From Phycisphaerae bacterium (GTDB lineage: Bacteria > Planctomycetota > Phycisphaerae > UBA1845), in the NCBI GenBank assembly GCA_029260015.1, contig JAJDEB010000023.1, positions 543,457 to 607,456 of the forward strand: a stretch of DNA of 64,000 nt, in the 5' to 3' direction. Shown here piece after piece: positions 1 through 8,885 of the stretch. The position numbers and the translations under genes are program-made. The notes under the pieces were generated by a model that was not told the DNA's origin, ran no database searches, and saw only the letters and a list, made by a program, of their open reading frames with translations. Numbering within the stretch: position 1 is the stretch's first letter; every line of letters begins with the position of its first letter.

Positions 1-633
1 AATATCTTCGTTATTCGTCGCCAGGACGATCGCCAACCCGCGACGCGTCGCCAGCCGGCGCAAGTTGTACGCGATCGATTTAGCCGCCCGCCGATGCAAG
101 CCACTTGCAAACTCGTCGATGATCAGGAGACCGGGCGCCGCTCCCGCCCCCTCCGAAGCGAACCCAATCGCCCTCGCCAGCCGCGCCCGGAACTTCTCCC
201 CATCGGACAGCTCTTCGTACACGCGCATCCAAAGCTGCGCTTCACCCAATGCGCACTGGCTCAGGATCGACATCGCCACCCCCAGCGATGCACGCGGAGC
301 CACCGCATCAATCAGCGCGCGGTTGGCCGGAAACGTCATCCGTGAAATGTTATGCGCCCGGGGAAACTGCGCTTCGACCAAACCCAGCGCCGTCGATTTT
401 CCCGTTCCCGAATGACCCACGAACGCCACGATCCGTCCCGGCGCAATCGGAATAACTTGATCCGGCAGCACCACGCGTGCGCCAGCCGGAACCACACCGA
501 AGTACCGCGCCACTTCCGACGCCCGACTCGACTGAGCCACTCGGGTCGCCTCAACCGAACAACCGATTTGAGCCAACTCCGCAGCCACCTTGCCCTCCGC
601 CCTTCCAGGCCTGTCTTCGACGATCGCTGCCAA
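1..633 (-). CDS. ABC-type ATPase, C-terminal part outside window
   Basis: Translating the minus strand gives 211 codons that run off the left edge. The Walker A motif GHSGTGKST is near residue 75, the ABC signature LSDGEKFRARLARAI near residue 135 and Walker B LLIIDEFASGLHRRAAKS near residue 165. The order and spacing are those of a single ABC ATPase domain. No membrane segment is visible. The domain begins late, after about 60 residues of small N-terminal region, which recalls the soluble ABC-ATPase/acetyltransferase fusions (COG2401), but the part that would show a fusion lies outside. I place the start at a TTG (631-633) because an in-frame stop lies seven codons upstream and a GGAGGGG box sits just 5' of the TTG. 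It lies about 150 bases downstream of the LexA-like gene on the same strand. Substrate and role are unknown. Confidence 0.75.
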   Translation of the reverse strand, partial: MAAIVEDRPGRAEGKVAAELAQIGCSVEATRVAQSSRASEVARYFGVVPAGARVVLPDQVIPIAPGRIVAFVGHSGTGKSTALGLVEAQFPRAHNISRMTFPANRALIDAVAPRASLGVAMSILSQCALGEAQLWMRVYEELSDGEKFRARLARAIGFASEGAGAAPGLLIIDEFASGLHRRAAKSIAYNLRRLATRRGLAIVLATNNEDI

Positions 634-781
634 GTTTCCACCCCTCCACAATCACCTTAACACCCACGCAACACCCTAACATATACCGAATATTACAACG
701 TGCGCAATGATTTGTCAAAGGGAATCCGGCGCGGCTAGGGCCAGTCGTATGCGTTGAGAAACTGTGGCTGAAGTAAACCGG

Positions 782-1444
782 CTAGAGGTCACGGCTTACG
801 AGAGAAGTGACGATCCCCTGGATCGAAAAATCGCGACGTTCGTCGATGATCATGGGCTGGGTGGCTGGGTTGTCACCGCGAAGAACAATGGTTCGTTTGC
901 CGCCGCTGCTGTCCACGCTGACCCGCTTGAGCGTTGGCTCGCCATCAACCAAACAGGCGCAGATTTTCCCCTGAACGAGTTCCGGCTGAACTTCCGGACG
1001 GTAGTGAACCAGAACCATGTCGCCGGGTTTGAGTGTCGGCTCCATGCTGTCAAAAGTAAGGCGTAAACAGTAGAAATCGGGCGACCACAGATGCTTGAGC
1101 ACCGGGAACATCTGCATCTGTTCCTGCGATTGTGCCGGTGGACCAGCCGGTATGCTGCCAAACGTTGGCAGGTGGCGAATCTCGAGTCGCTGCGGATTGT
1201 CGTGGTCTTCCCCCTCACCGATCAGCACGGCTTGTGGAATATCCAAAGCGACCGCAAGAGCATGAATTGTTCTCGGGGCTGGGCTACGATGATGACGCTC
1301 GATCGCGGAAAGATACCCCTGATTGATCCCCGCCACCTCGGCAAGTTTGACCTGCGAATAGCCCATCTCACGCCGCCGGGCGCGCACCCGGTCGCCTATC
1401 CGCTCCACTGCCCTTTGCGCTATTCCTGGATTGCGACTTGCCAT
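782..1444 (-). CDS. LexA/CI-like repressor: XRE helix-turn-helix plus S24 autoprotease
   Basis: The 220-residue protein has an N-terminal Cro/CI-type helix-turn-helix (about residues 15-70, including YSQVKLAEVAGINQGYLSAI) and a C-terminal S24 peptidase fold. The probable cleavage site is the Ala-Gly in GSIPAGPP, the nucleophile Ser is in DSMEPTLKPGD and the general-base Lys is in PTLKRV. Together these are the parts of a repressor that self-cleaves under RecA/DNA-damage signalling, as known for LexA and lambda CI. The HTH is of the CI kind, not the winged helix of classical LexA. The frame extends six codons upstream to a TTG, but ATG at 1442-1444 is preferred because a perfect palindrome and a promoter end exactly there. 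It may regulate itself and the ABC ATPase gene downstream. It is far from the phage-like block, so a prophage repressor role is not supported. Confidence 0.85.
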   Translation of the reverse strand: MASRNPGIAQRAVERIGDRVRARRREMGYSQVKLAEVAGINQGYLSAIERHHRSPAPRTIHALAVALDIPQAVLIGEGEDHDNPQRLEIRHLPTFGSIPAGPPAQSQEQMQMFPVLKHLWSPDFYCLRLTFDSMEPTLKPGDMVLVHYRPEVQPELVQGKICACLVDGEPTLKRVSVDSSGGKRTIVLRGDNPATQPMIIDERRDFSIQGIVTSLVSRDL

Positions 1445-1445
1445 A

Positions 1446-1479
1446 ATATTGCTATACAGCAATATCGGATTTGTTTCAA
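1446..1479 (-). promoter_or_regulatory. Promoter and palindromic operator of the LexA-like gene
   Basis: Read on the minus strand, TTGAAA (1474-1479) and TATAGC (1451-1456) are separated by 17 bases. A perfect inverted repeat, ATATTGCT-N4-AGCAATAT (1446-1465), covers the -10 box. The ATG of the repressor gene starts one base after the palindrome, and no Shine-Dalgarno sequence fits, so a leaderless transcript is likely. Autorepression through this site is an inference from position and symmetry. Confidence 0.6.
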
Positions 1480-1571
1480 GCCTTGGCTTAGGGAATGTGC
1501 CGCACGCTTCGGCCCGACGGACTCACCCAACGACCCAATGACAGCCGCCCGCAATCCGCTACGATGAAGTC

Positions 1572-3374
1572 GTGACCCGATCTCATGGAAAACCAGACTT
1601 CAAGGACGCCGCTTCCTCGGGTGAAATGCCCACTGACGGAATCTCCGTTGCACAATCAGGACGTCTTAACCGCATTTGGCCCTGGATCGTTATCGTCATC
1701 GTTGCATTCGGTATCCGCGGCGCATACCTCTGGCAAATCCGAACGATCCCGTACTTCACCAACCCGGTGGGCGATGCTGCGTCATATGACGGTTGGGCAC
1801 AGGAAATCGCCAGCGGTAACTGGATGGGCGATCAAGTGTTCTACCAAGCCCCCGGTTACCCTTACTTCCTCGCGGTCGTATACTCAGTATCCGGTGAGGC
1901 CAACCGACTGGTCGCAGCGCGTCTCGTACAGATCGCACTGGGCGCGTTGTCGTGCCTCTTCGTCGGACTCGCGACGGCGCGACTATTTTCACGAAACGCC
2001 GGACTCATCGCCGCAAGTATCTTGGCGCTCTATCCACCCGCAATCTTTTTCGACGGCCTCATCCAAAAAGCGTCGGTCAACATCGCGCTCATGTCGCTGA
2101 TGGTTTGGACGCTAGCGCACATCCTGCATCGCCCGAATACATTGAAATGGTTGGGCACGGGGGCAATTCTTGGCGCGCTGGGTTTGACGCGCGAGAACGC
2201 GCTGGCATTGATTCCGATCGTCATGCTCTGGGTCTTTTTGGGTTTTCGCAATACCGTATTCTCGCAGCGCATACGTTGGTTCGGCGGATTGTGTGCGGGG
2301 CTATTCCTTCTGCTGTTTCCCGTCGCTCTGCGAAACCACCATGTCGGCGGCGAGTGGCTCATTACGACTTCTCAAGCGGGCCCGAACTTTTACGTCGGTA
2401 ATAACCCAGAAGCCACCGGCAGATATGCACCACTTGTACCGGGTCACGAAACGCCCGAATTCGAGCGCGCCGACGCCGTCAGATTGGCTGAGGCTGATAG
2501 CGGCAAATCGCTTTCCGCCAAGGAAGTTTCGCGTTTTTGGCTTGGCCAATCATGGGAGTTCATTCGCGAAGCCCCGCTCAAATGGCTTTCGCTGAGTGGC
2601 CGCAAGCTTCTGTTGGTCATCAACCGCTACGAAATCAGCGACGTCGAAGGCTATAACGTCTACCGCGATTATTCGACATTACTTTCTGCCCTTTCGATCA
2701 TCGGGCATTTCGGAATCCTCTGCCCCATCGCGATCGCTGGCATGGTCATGTCGCGAGCAAATGCCCGCAAATCCAGTATCCTCATCGTCTTGATCGCGAC
2801 TTTCTCCGTCAGCGTCGCAGCGTTTTTCATACTGGCCCGCTACCGAGTCCCTCTGGTGCCGATGCTGATTCCGTTCACCGCATTTGCCCTCGTCGAAATC
2901 CGCAACCGATACGTCACACGCGCATCGCTGTTGGCCCCGGCAGTCGCCATCATCATCGCAACCGTCGCCTGTAATTGGCCCATCAACCCGCAACAAAAGC
3001 TCGACGCGATGGCCTACTCCAATCTCGCAACCATGTTAGCCGACAGTGGGAATATTCAGGGGGCAATCGAAATCTGGAAGATCGGCTTGGAGGTCAATCC
3101 TGACGCACGGGAATTGCATTACAACCTCGGCCTAGCCTATATGTTGCAGCAGAAACTAAATGATGCCGTGAAACATTTTTCGAAAGCCAAGAAACTTGAC
3201 CCCGATCTTGCCGAAGTAGACTTTCAACTCGCAACAATATTTGAAGCCGTCGGTCAGCTCGAACAAGCCACATGGCATTTCAACGAAGCTCTGCGCATTA
3301 ATCCCGACGATGCCGATTCGCTAGCCGGTTTGTCACGCGTACAGGCCAGACTCAATCCGCAACCAACCGAGTAA
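1572..3374 (+). CDS. ArnT-like GT39 membrane glycosyltransferase with C-terminal TPR repeats
   Basis: This is a 600-residue polytopic membrane protein. The first TM helix is at about residues 35-50. It is followed by a luminal/periplasmic loop with an acidic motif (NPVGDAASYDGWAQ) expected of lipid-phosphate-sugar-dependent glycosyltransferases of the GT39/PMT-ArnT type. There are roughly ten hydrophobic helices up to about residue 460. The last 130 residues form about three tetratricopeptide units (for example NLATMLADSGNIQGAIEIW and HYNLGLAYMLQQKLNDAVKH), probably facing the periplasm and holding a partner. The start is a GTG with a poor ribosome site; an ATG further in (MPTDGISVAQ) is possible. 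A second GT39 protein without TPRs lies at 22987-24405. Donor and acceptor are unknown. Confidence 0.75.
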   Translation: MTRSHGKPDFKDAASSGEMPTDGISVAQSGRLNRIWPWIVIVIVAFGIRGAYLWQIRTIPYFTNPVGDAASYDGWAQEIASGNWMGDQVFYQAPGYPYFLAVVYSVSGEANRLVAARLVQIALGALSCLFVGLATARLFSRNAGLIAASILALYPPAIFFDGLIQKASVNIALMSLMVWTLAHILHRPNTLKWLGTGAILGALGLTRENALALIPIVMLWVFLGFRNTVFSQRIRWFGGLCAGLFLLLFPVALRNHHVGGEWLITTSQAGPNFYVGNNPEATGRYAPLVPGHETPEFERADAVRLAEADSGKSLSAKEVSRFWLGQSWEFIREAPLKWLSLSGRKLLLVINRYEISDVEGYNVYRDYSTLLSALSIIGHFGILCPIAIAGMVMSRANARKSSILIVLIATFSVSVAAFFILARYRVPLVPMLIPFTAFALVEIRNRYVTRASLLAPAVAIIIATVACNWPINPQQKLDAMAYSNLATMLADSGNIQGAIEIWKIGLEVNPDARELHYNLGLAYMLQQKLNDAVKHFSKAKKLDPDLAEVDFQLATIFEAVGQLEQATWHFNEALRINPDDADSLAGLSRVQARLNPQPTE

Positions 3375-3404
3375 ATACCCGCGCGATTACAATAAATCCC
3401 GCCA

Positions 3405-6113
3405 CTACTTCGCGTCCAACCAGGTCGCCCCCACGCCGATGTCCACAACGATTGGCACGTCAAACGCAATTGCGTTCGTCATCTTGTCGCGAATCATCGT
3501 CACATGCCCGTCGACTTCATCACTGGCCACCTCAAACACCAACTCGTCGTGAACCTGTATCAGCATCTGAACATCGAGTCTGTTCGATTCAATTTCGTGA
3601 TGAATGTCGATCATCGCCCGCTTGATCATATCGGCGGCTGACCCTTGTATCACGGTATTGACAGCCAACCGTTCGCCGAGTGCCTGCTGCTGTTTGTTGC
3701 GGGAATGCAATTCGTTGATCGGCCGCCGGCGCCCAAGGATTGTTTCGGCGTAGCCTTTCTCTTTGGTGTCCGCGATGCACTGATCGACAAAGTTTTTGAT
3801 GCCCGAATATTGTTCGTTGTAGCGCTCGATGAAATCCCTCGCGTCTGATTGCGAAATCCCAAGCGAGCGGGCCAACCCGAACGCGGTTTGCCCGTATACA
3901 ATGCCAAAGTTCACCGCTTTCGCCGCACTTCGCTGCTCAGTCGTCACGTCATCAATGGAAACATCATGGACTTGCGCCGCGACGGCAGCGTGAATGTCGA
4001 GACCGTTCTCAAACGCATTTAGCAGCGCTTCGTCTCTTGAAAAATGAGCCAGCACGCGCAACTCGATCTGCGAATAGTCGGCGACCACAAGCGTGCGCTC
4101 GGGCGTGCTTGATGTAAACGCCCCACGAATCCGACGCCCCAACTCCGTTCGGATGGGGATGTTCTGCAAGTTCGGATCGCTCGAAGAAAGCCGACCCGTA
4201 ACAGCCCCCGTCTGATGAAATCCCGCATGGATGCGGTTGGTCTTCTTGCAAACCATCTGCGGAAGTGTGTCAAGGTAGGTCCCCTTGAGCTTCGTCAGTT
4301 CACGATACTCCAGCATCATGCGTGGGATCGGGTGATCGGTTTTCGCAACCAACGCTTCCAACGTCGCCGCATCGGTACTCCGGCCAGTCTTGGTCTTTTT
4401 GATCACCGGCAACTCTTGCTCATCGAACAACACAACAGCAAGCTGCTTGGTGGATGCGATGTTAAACGCATAACCAGCCGCTTCATGAATCTCAGCCGTC
4501 AGCATCAACAACCGGTCACCGAGCTCATCGCTCATCTTCGCCAGCAGCGGTTCATCAAGACTGACGCCGTTGGATTCCATCCGCGCCAAGACCGACACAA
4601 GTGGCATCTCAACATCTTCAAAGAGCGACTTGAATGAGCTTGCAGCAAGCTGCTCTGAAAGAATCTCATACAACCGCCAGGTGAAGTCGGCATCCTCACC
4701 GGCATACTCAGTCACATGCGCCGCATCGATCTGATCGATCGTCAATTGATCTTTACCCTTACCGATCAAATCCGAAATCGGAATCATCCGGTGATGGCAG
4801 AGTTCCAAAACCAGCGCATCCATCCCGTGCGAGCGGCGCAGCGGTTCCAGCACAAAGCTCGCAATCATCGTATCGAACACTATGCCATTAAGTGGCATTC
4901 CGGCTTGCTCGAGAACGATCGCATCGTACTTGATGTTCTGCCCAACCTTGCCGATCGACGCATCGCCCAGCACGCCAGCCAGCTTGTCTCGCACCATATC
5001 CAGCGGCAAACACTTGCCCATCGCCGCACGAATCGGAATGTAATATCCCTCGCCTGCTTGCCATGACACCGAAATGCCCGCAAGTTCTGCGACAACCGGA
5101 TTGAGGTTGGTCGTCTCCGTGTCGATCGCAAACACCGACTGCTTGGCCAAGTTGGCGGCTAACTCATCCAGAGCAGCGGGGGTATCGACACAAACGTATT
5201 CACCCTTTTCCGCTGCCGATTCCAACGCCAGTTCGCCTTGCACACCCGAATTGCCAGCCAACTCGTCAAGCTGATCGGTCAGGCGATTGAACCCCAACGT
5301 TTCAAATGTCGGACGGGCATTGGCAAACGTCAGCGACTCGGTCCGCGCGGATTCAAGATTGAAATCAAACGTGACGTCATCTTTCAGCGTGACCAACTGC
5401 TGCGTGATAGAAAGATGTTTGGCGAAGGCCTTGACGTTTTGACTTTGCTTGGGAGTCAATTCGTCGGCATGGTCCACGACAGCCTGCGCGGTGCCATACT
5501 TATGAATCAGTTTGATCGCCGTCTTCGGACCAATGCCAGCCACACCGGGAATGTTGTCCACCGAATCGCCCGAAAGCGTCTGAATGTCGATCACCTGCTC
5601 GGGCGCATACCCCTTATTCTCAAGCAGCGCCGCACGATCCAGCACGATATTCTTCGACGGGTCATACAGAAACACATGGTCTGAGATGGTCTGCTCGAGG
5701 TCTTTATCTTTGCTGACCAGATAGACATCCAAATCATCACCAGCCACCCGCTTTGCCAACGTGGCCATCAGGTCGTCGGCTTCGTATCCACTCAGGCGCA
5801 AAATCGGAATGCCCATCGCTCCAACGATTTCGATGATGCGGTCGGCTTGGGGCGAAAGGTCATCCGGTGCGGGATCGCGGTGGGCTTTGTAATCAGGATA
5901 GATGTCGCAACGAAAAACGGTTCGATCGCTCACATCCAGTGCCATCGCGAGGTAGTCAGGCTTGCGCTCTTTGATCAGATTGAACAGCATCGCGCAGAAG
6001 ACATGAACCGCCTTGGTCGGCTCGCCCGTTGGTGACGTCAGCGGACGAAAGGGCGCGTAATAGCTGCGGTAGATCTGAGCATGGCCGTCAATCACGAATA
6101 AGGACTTGGACAC
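3405..6113 (-). CDS. polA: DNA polymerase I
   Basis: The 902-residue protein has all three PolA domains. The 5' nuclease (about 1-290) contains SGYEADDLMATLAKR and GDSVDNIPGVAGIGPKTA. The 3'-5' exonuclease (about 315-500) keeps its acidic residues: DTET in FAIDTETTNL, the N...D pair in VGQNIKYDAIVLEQ and the Y...D pair in TEYAGEDADFTW, so proofreading is probably active. The polymerase domain has motif A (VVADYSQIELRVLAHFSRDE), motif B (RSAAKAVNFGIVYG) and motif C (IQVHDELVFEV). It fills gaps in replication and repair in the cytoplasm. The start is GTG (6111-6113) with GGAG upstream. It is convergent with the GT39-TPR gene and divergent from cheV. Confidence 0.97.
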   Translation of the reverse strand: MSKSLFVIDGHAQIYRSYYAPFRPLTSPTGEPTKAVHVFCAMLFNLIKERKPDYLAMALDVSDRTVFRCDIYPDYKAHRDPAPDDLSPQADRIIEIVGAMGIPILRLSGYEADDLMATLAKRVAGDDLDVYLVSKDKDLEQTISDHVFLYDPSKNIVLDRAALLENKGYAPEQVIDIQTLSGDSVDNIPGVAGIGPKTAIKLIHKYGTAQAVVDHADELTPKQSQNVKAFAKHLSITQQLVTLKDDVTFDFNLESARTESLTFANARPTFETLGFNRLTDQLDELAGNSGVQGELALESAAEKGEYVCVDTPAALDELAANLAKQSVFAIDTETTNLNPVVAELAGISVSWQAGEGYYIPIRAAMGKCLPLDMVRDKLAGVLGDASIGKVGQNIKYDAIVLEQAGMPLNGIVFDTMIASFVLEPLRRSHGMDALVLELCHHRMIPISDLIGKGKDQLTIDQIDAAHVTEYAGEDADFTWRLYEILSEQLAASSFKSLFEDVEMPLVSVLARMESNGVSLDEPLLAKMSDELGDRLLMLTAEIHEAAGYAFNIASTKQLAVVLFDEQELPVIKKTKTGRSTDAATLEALVAKTDHPIPRMMLEYRELTKLKGTYLDTLPQMVCKKTNRIHAGFHQTGAVTGRLSSSDPNLQNIPIRTELGRRIRGAFTSSTPERTLVVADYSQIELRVLAHFSRDEALLNAFENGLDIHAAVAAQVHDVSIDDVTTEQRSAAKAVNFGIVYGQTAFGLARSLGISQSDARDFIERYNEQYSGIKNFVDQCIADTKEKGYAETILGRRRPINELHSRNKQQQALGERLAVNTVIQGSAADMIKRAMIDIHHEIESNRLDVQMLIQVHDELVFEVASDEVDGHVTMIRDKMTNAIAFDVPIVVDIGVGATWLDAK

Positions 6114-6425
6114 GGGGTGTCATCTCCAATACGACAGGTTCAACCGCGCCAAACGATCACCCGCTTCTGACAACGGCCTAATGGCGCGCTGGGCGACTCT
6201 AGCCCTGCGGCATCTCGCTGTCAACGCAAGTATATCGCGCCGCAAAGCATTCGATTCAACGTGACCCATCGATGAAAACAATACACCCGCAAGTATCGCG
6301 TTCATTTAAATCGGAACCGCAGTCGACAGCGAATTTGAAGGCCATTGCAACCGATAGACCGTGTAGAAACGATCGCTATGTGCGGATTGAAATCGATACG
6401 CACAATCCTCTGACGGAGACCGCTA
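6114..6425. other. Intergenic region between polA and cheV (divergent)
   Basis: These 312 bases separate two divergently transcribed genes and must hold both promoters. A GGAG box at about 8 bases before the cheV ATG is the only clear signal. I found no convincing RNA gene, repeat or small ORF; the short frames present lack codon character and ribosome sites. Confidence 0.5.
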
Positions 6426-7388
6426 ATGCCGGCTGAAACCGATATCCTTCTTGAATCGGGAACCAACGAACTCGAAGTGCTTGTTTTCACGCTCGGCGAA
6501 AATCGCTATGGCGTCAATGTGGCCAAGGTGCGTGAGGCAATTCGACCGGTCCCATTGACATCTATCCCAGAGAGCCATCCGTCGGCGATCGGTGCGTTTC
6601 AACTGCGCGACACAGTTACCACGCTGATTGATCTTCACACATTCTTTGAACTCAAGAACGAACCGCCGGAATACGAATCACGTCGAATCATCGTGACCGA
6701 GTTCAACCAGGTTCGCATCGCATTTCTCGTTGACGCCGTCGAGCAAATCTACCGCGTCAGTTGGGAATCGGTTTCTCCCATGCCAACCATCGGTACGACA
6801 GATTCGCCGGTGACCAGTGTTTGCACGATTCGCGACAACATGGTCCTGATGATCGACTTCGAGCGTATCGTTTTCGACATCACCGGACACGACTTGTTCA
6901 ATATCAAATATGAAGATACGCAGAAAAGCGCCGAGCGAAAAAACACGCGCATACTCCTGGCGGAAGATTCGTCGCTGATGCGCAGTCTGATTACGAAGAA
7001 CCTTGAGCGGGCTGGGTACTCGAATTTTCAAGCCGTTGAAGACGGTTCGTTGGCCTGGAAACTGGTTCAACAGCAGATTGCGGGGCAACTCCCCGAACCC
7101 TTCGACGTCATCATCACCGACATCGAAATGCCGCAGCTCGACGGCTTGGCGCTGACGAAACGAATCAAAGAATCGCCCCAACTCTCCGGTGTTCCCGTCA
7201 TTGTTTTCAGCTCATTGGTCAGTCCGGACAATGCAAAAAAAATCGAGCAAGTCAAAGCCGACGGCCAAATCACCAAGCCCGAATTGCGCAACCTTGTCGA
7301 TTTGATTGACAACCTAATCGACAATGGGAGCGGTACGAGTCAAGGCCAGCCAACCTCGACCGCTCAAAACGCCCCCGCGATGGCCTAA
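6426..7388 (+). CDS. cheV: CheV chemotaxis coupling protein (CheW domain + receiver domain)
   Basis: The 320-residue protein has an N-terminal CheW-like domain (about 12-155, starting ELEVLVFTLGENRYGVNVAKVREAI) and a C-terminal response-regulator receiver (about 172-300). The receiver shows the acidic pocket in ILLAEDSSLMR, the phospho-acceptor Asp in DVIITDIEMPQLDG and the conserved Lys in the final ITKP. CheV proteins couple chemoreceptors to CheA and may adapt the response by phosphorylation. The last 20 residues are a low-complexity Ser/Gln/Ala tail. No other chemotaxis gene is in this window, so CheV acts with components encoded elsewhere. The end overlaps the convergent SpoIID-like gene by four bases. 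The start has GGAG 8 bases upstream. Confidence 0.93.
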   Translation: MPAETDILLESGTNELEVLVFTLGENRYGVNVAKVREAIRPVPLTSIPESHPSAIGAFQLRDTVTTLIDLHTFFELKNEPPEYESRRIIVTEFNQVRIAFLVDAVEQIYRVSWESVSPMPTIGTTDSPVTSVCTIRDNMVLMIDFERIVFDITGHDLFNIKYEDTQKSAERKNTRILLAEDSSLMRSLITKNLERAGYSNFQAVEDGSLAWKLVQQQIAGQLPEPFDVIITDIEMPQLDGLALTKRIKESPQLSGVPVIVFSSLVSPDNAKKIEQVKADGQITKPELRNLVDLIDNLIDNGSGTSQGQPTSTAQNAPAMA

Positions 7389-8692
7389 AACGCGCGGACG
7401 ATTCTCGAACCGGGGTAGTAATAGCGCAGGATTGAACCAGCAAGCCGCCCCTTGCGGGCTTGCCCTTCCATTCCCCATTGGCACAAACCGAGTCCGTGCC
7501 CAAATCCGCGCCCATCGGTGATTCGAATCAACTTGCCATCATCGACAATTTTGCAATCGGTGCTTCTCATCGTCCGACTGCCCACCGCCAAACGAAATGT
7601 TTCAGACCGCATTTCTATCACTTCACCCTTACCGCTCGTCAGCGCCACGATCCGAATGCGGCCAAATTCTGTTTCTTTAACCACGCTGACCGACGCGATC
7701 GATTTCCAATCATCAAAGTCGCTGCGCCGCGATTTGAGCCTTTGCAGCAAGCGACTTTTTTTGATTTCCCCCGGTCCCCATTCGTAAATGTTCGACTTGG
7801 CGATGCTGCAATAGTTGCACTCAACGCCACCGCGCAGCGGTTCGGGCGTCACCGAATTCTGTACATCGGACAGGCTTTGCGATCGCCCGCCACACGCCGA
7901 AGAATAAAACGCGCAGAACACGCGTGGCCCATCCGGTGTCGCGTGCGACAACACCAATCCGCGGGTGGCTGCAGCAGCTTTTCGCGCACGCCTTCCAAAA
8001 GCGCCATTGATCCATCCGCGATACACCTGAGCACCTTCCGATGCCCGAAGGTCATACGAGCGCTCGCTACGCCTGGCCATGGTGTACATGGCATAAGTGC
8101 GCGCGGCGACCGCCTGTCCTTTCAGTGATTCATCTCCGAATGCGGATGACGCCTCGCAAGCCACAACGCCTCCGATGTAAGACTCGATATCAACCAGATT
8201 GATAACTCGAAGCGATCCGTCATCCCGAATCGAAAACTCGATTGCACCCGTATAGGATTGCTGCGTATCCTTCTTACCGCCGCGAAAGCGCGCAATTCGC
8301 GATCGCTCAAACGGTTTGACATTCAAAGTCACCGGCCCTTCGACCGGATCGAGTTCCCCAAAACGCAGCCCGTCGCTTGTGTCGACGGCGACACACTGAA
8401 GCGCATCACCGGATGCCACCATCTCACCTTCAATAGTCTCCAACGAATACGGCGCCCCTACACAGACTTCGCATCCATCTTCAGAATCGAACAGCAAGAC
8501 GCGCACCGGCCGCACACCCAATGGCGGGTCAATCGGTTCTTCTTCAGGAGTGCAACCAGTCGTTAGAATTGCAAGGGTCGTTAAGACTGCAGAGCAAATA
8601 CCAATCGCACACGACGGGATCGTCGCGCGCCACAGCCGAACCCGATCATTGATGACCGATCGCAAATGAATTGGCTTGCAAGAATACCGCAT
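7385..8692 (-). CDS. SpoIID/LytB-like lipoprotein
   Basis: This 435-residue protein (ATG at 8690-8692; a GTG 16 codons upstream is also possible) has a hydrophobic segment ending in a lipobox (AILTTGC), so it is probably a lipoprotein. The central and C-terminal region matches the SpoIID/LytB family: RVINLVDIESYIGGVVACE, LKGQAVAARTYAMYTM, and the closing GRGFGHGLGLCQWGMEGQA, followed by ILRYYYPGS. In SpoIID this fold is a lytic transglycosylase that trims denuded peptidoglycan glycan strands; the catalytic Glu of that family lies in the position of VVACEASS. There is no sporulation context, so a role in cell-wall remodelling is the modest inference. Confidence 0.85.
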   Translation of the reverse strand: MRYSCKPIHLRSVINDRVRLWRATIPSCAIGICSAVLTTLAILTTGCTPEEEPIDPPLGVRPVRVLLFDSEDGCEVCVGAPYSLETIEGEMVASGDALQCVAVDTSDGLRFGELDPVEGPVTLNVKPFERSRIARFRGGKKDTQQSYTGAIEFSIRDDGSLRVINLVDIESYIGGVVACEASSAFGDESLKGQAVAARTYAMYTMARRSERSYDLRASEGAQVYRGWINGAFGRRARKAAAATRGLVLSHATPDGPRVFCAFYSSACGGRSQSLSDVQNSVTPEPLRGGVECNYCSIAKSNIYEWGPGEIKKSRLLQRLKSRRSDFDDWKSIASVSVVKETEFGRIRIVALTSGKGEVIEMRSETFRLAVGSRTMRSTDCKIVDDGKLIRITDGRGFGHGLGLCQWGMEGQARKGRLAGSILRYYYPGSRIVRAF

Positions 8693-8885
8693 ACCATTAT
8701 GGGATAAGACCCTCACCGCCAAAAAGCAAGTTTTTCCCACCCTATTGGATTGATCATGGGTCGATCAACATGATGCGCCCGCGACCTTCGCAGCATGTGA
8801 ATACAACGCCACAAACACACGATTCCGTGCGCTGGTCTTTGATATGCCTTGCGTTCGCCGAATGCTTTAGGATTTCGGAAAGTGA

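Noticed and set aside
782-1444. The LexA-like repressor as the regulator of the phage-like block
   Set aside because: It is 33 kb from the block and has its own operator over its own promoter; the palindrome was not seen before the terminase gene.
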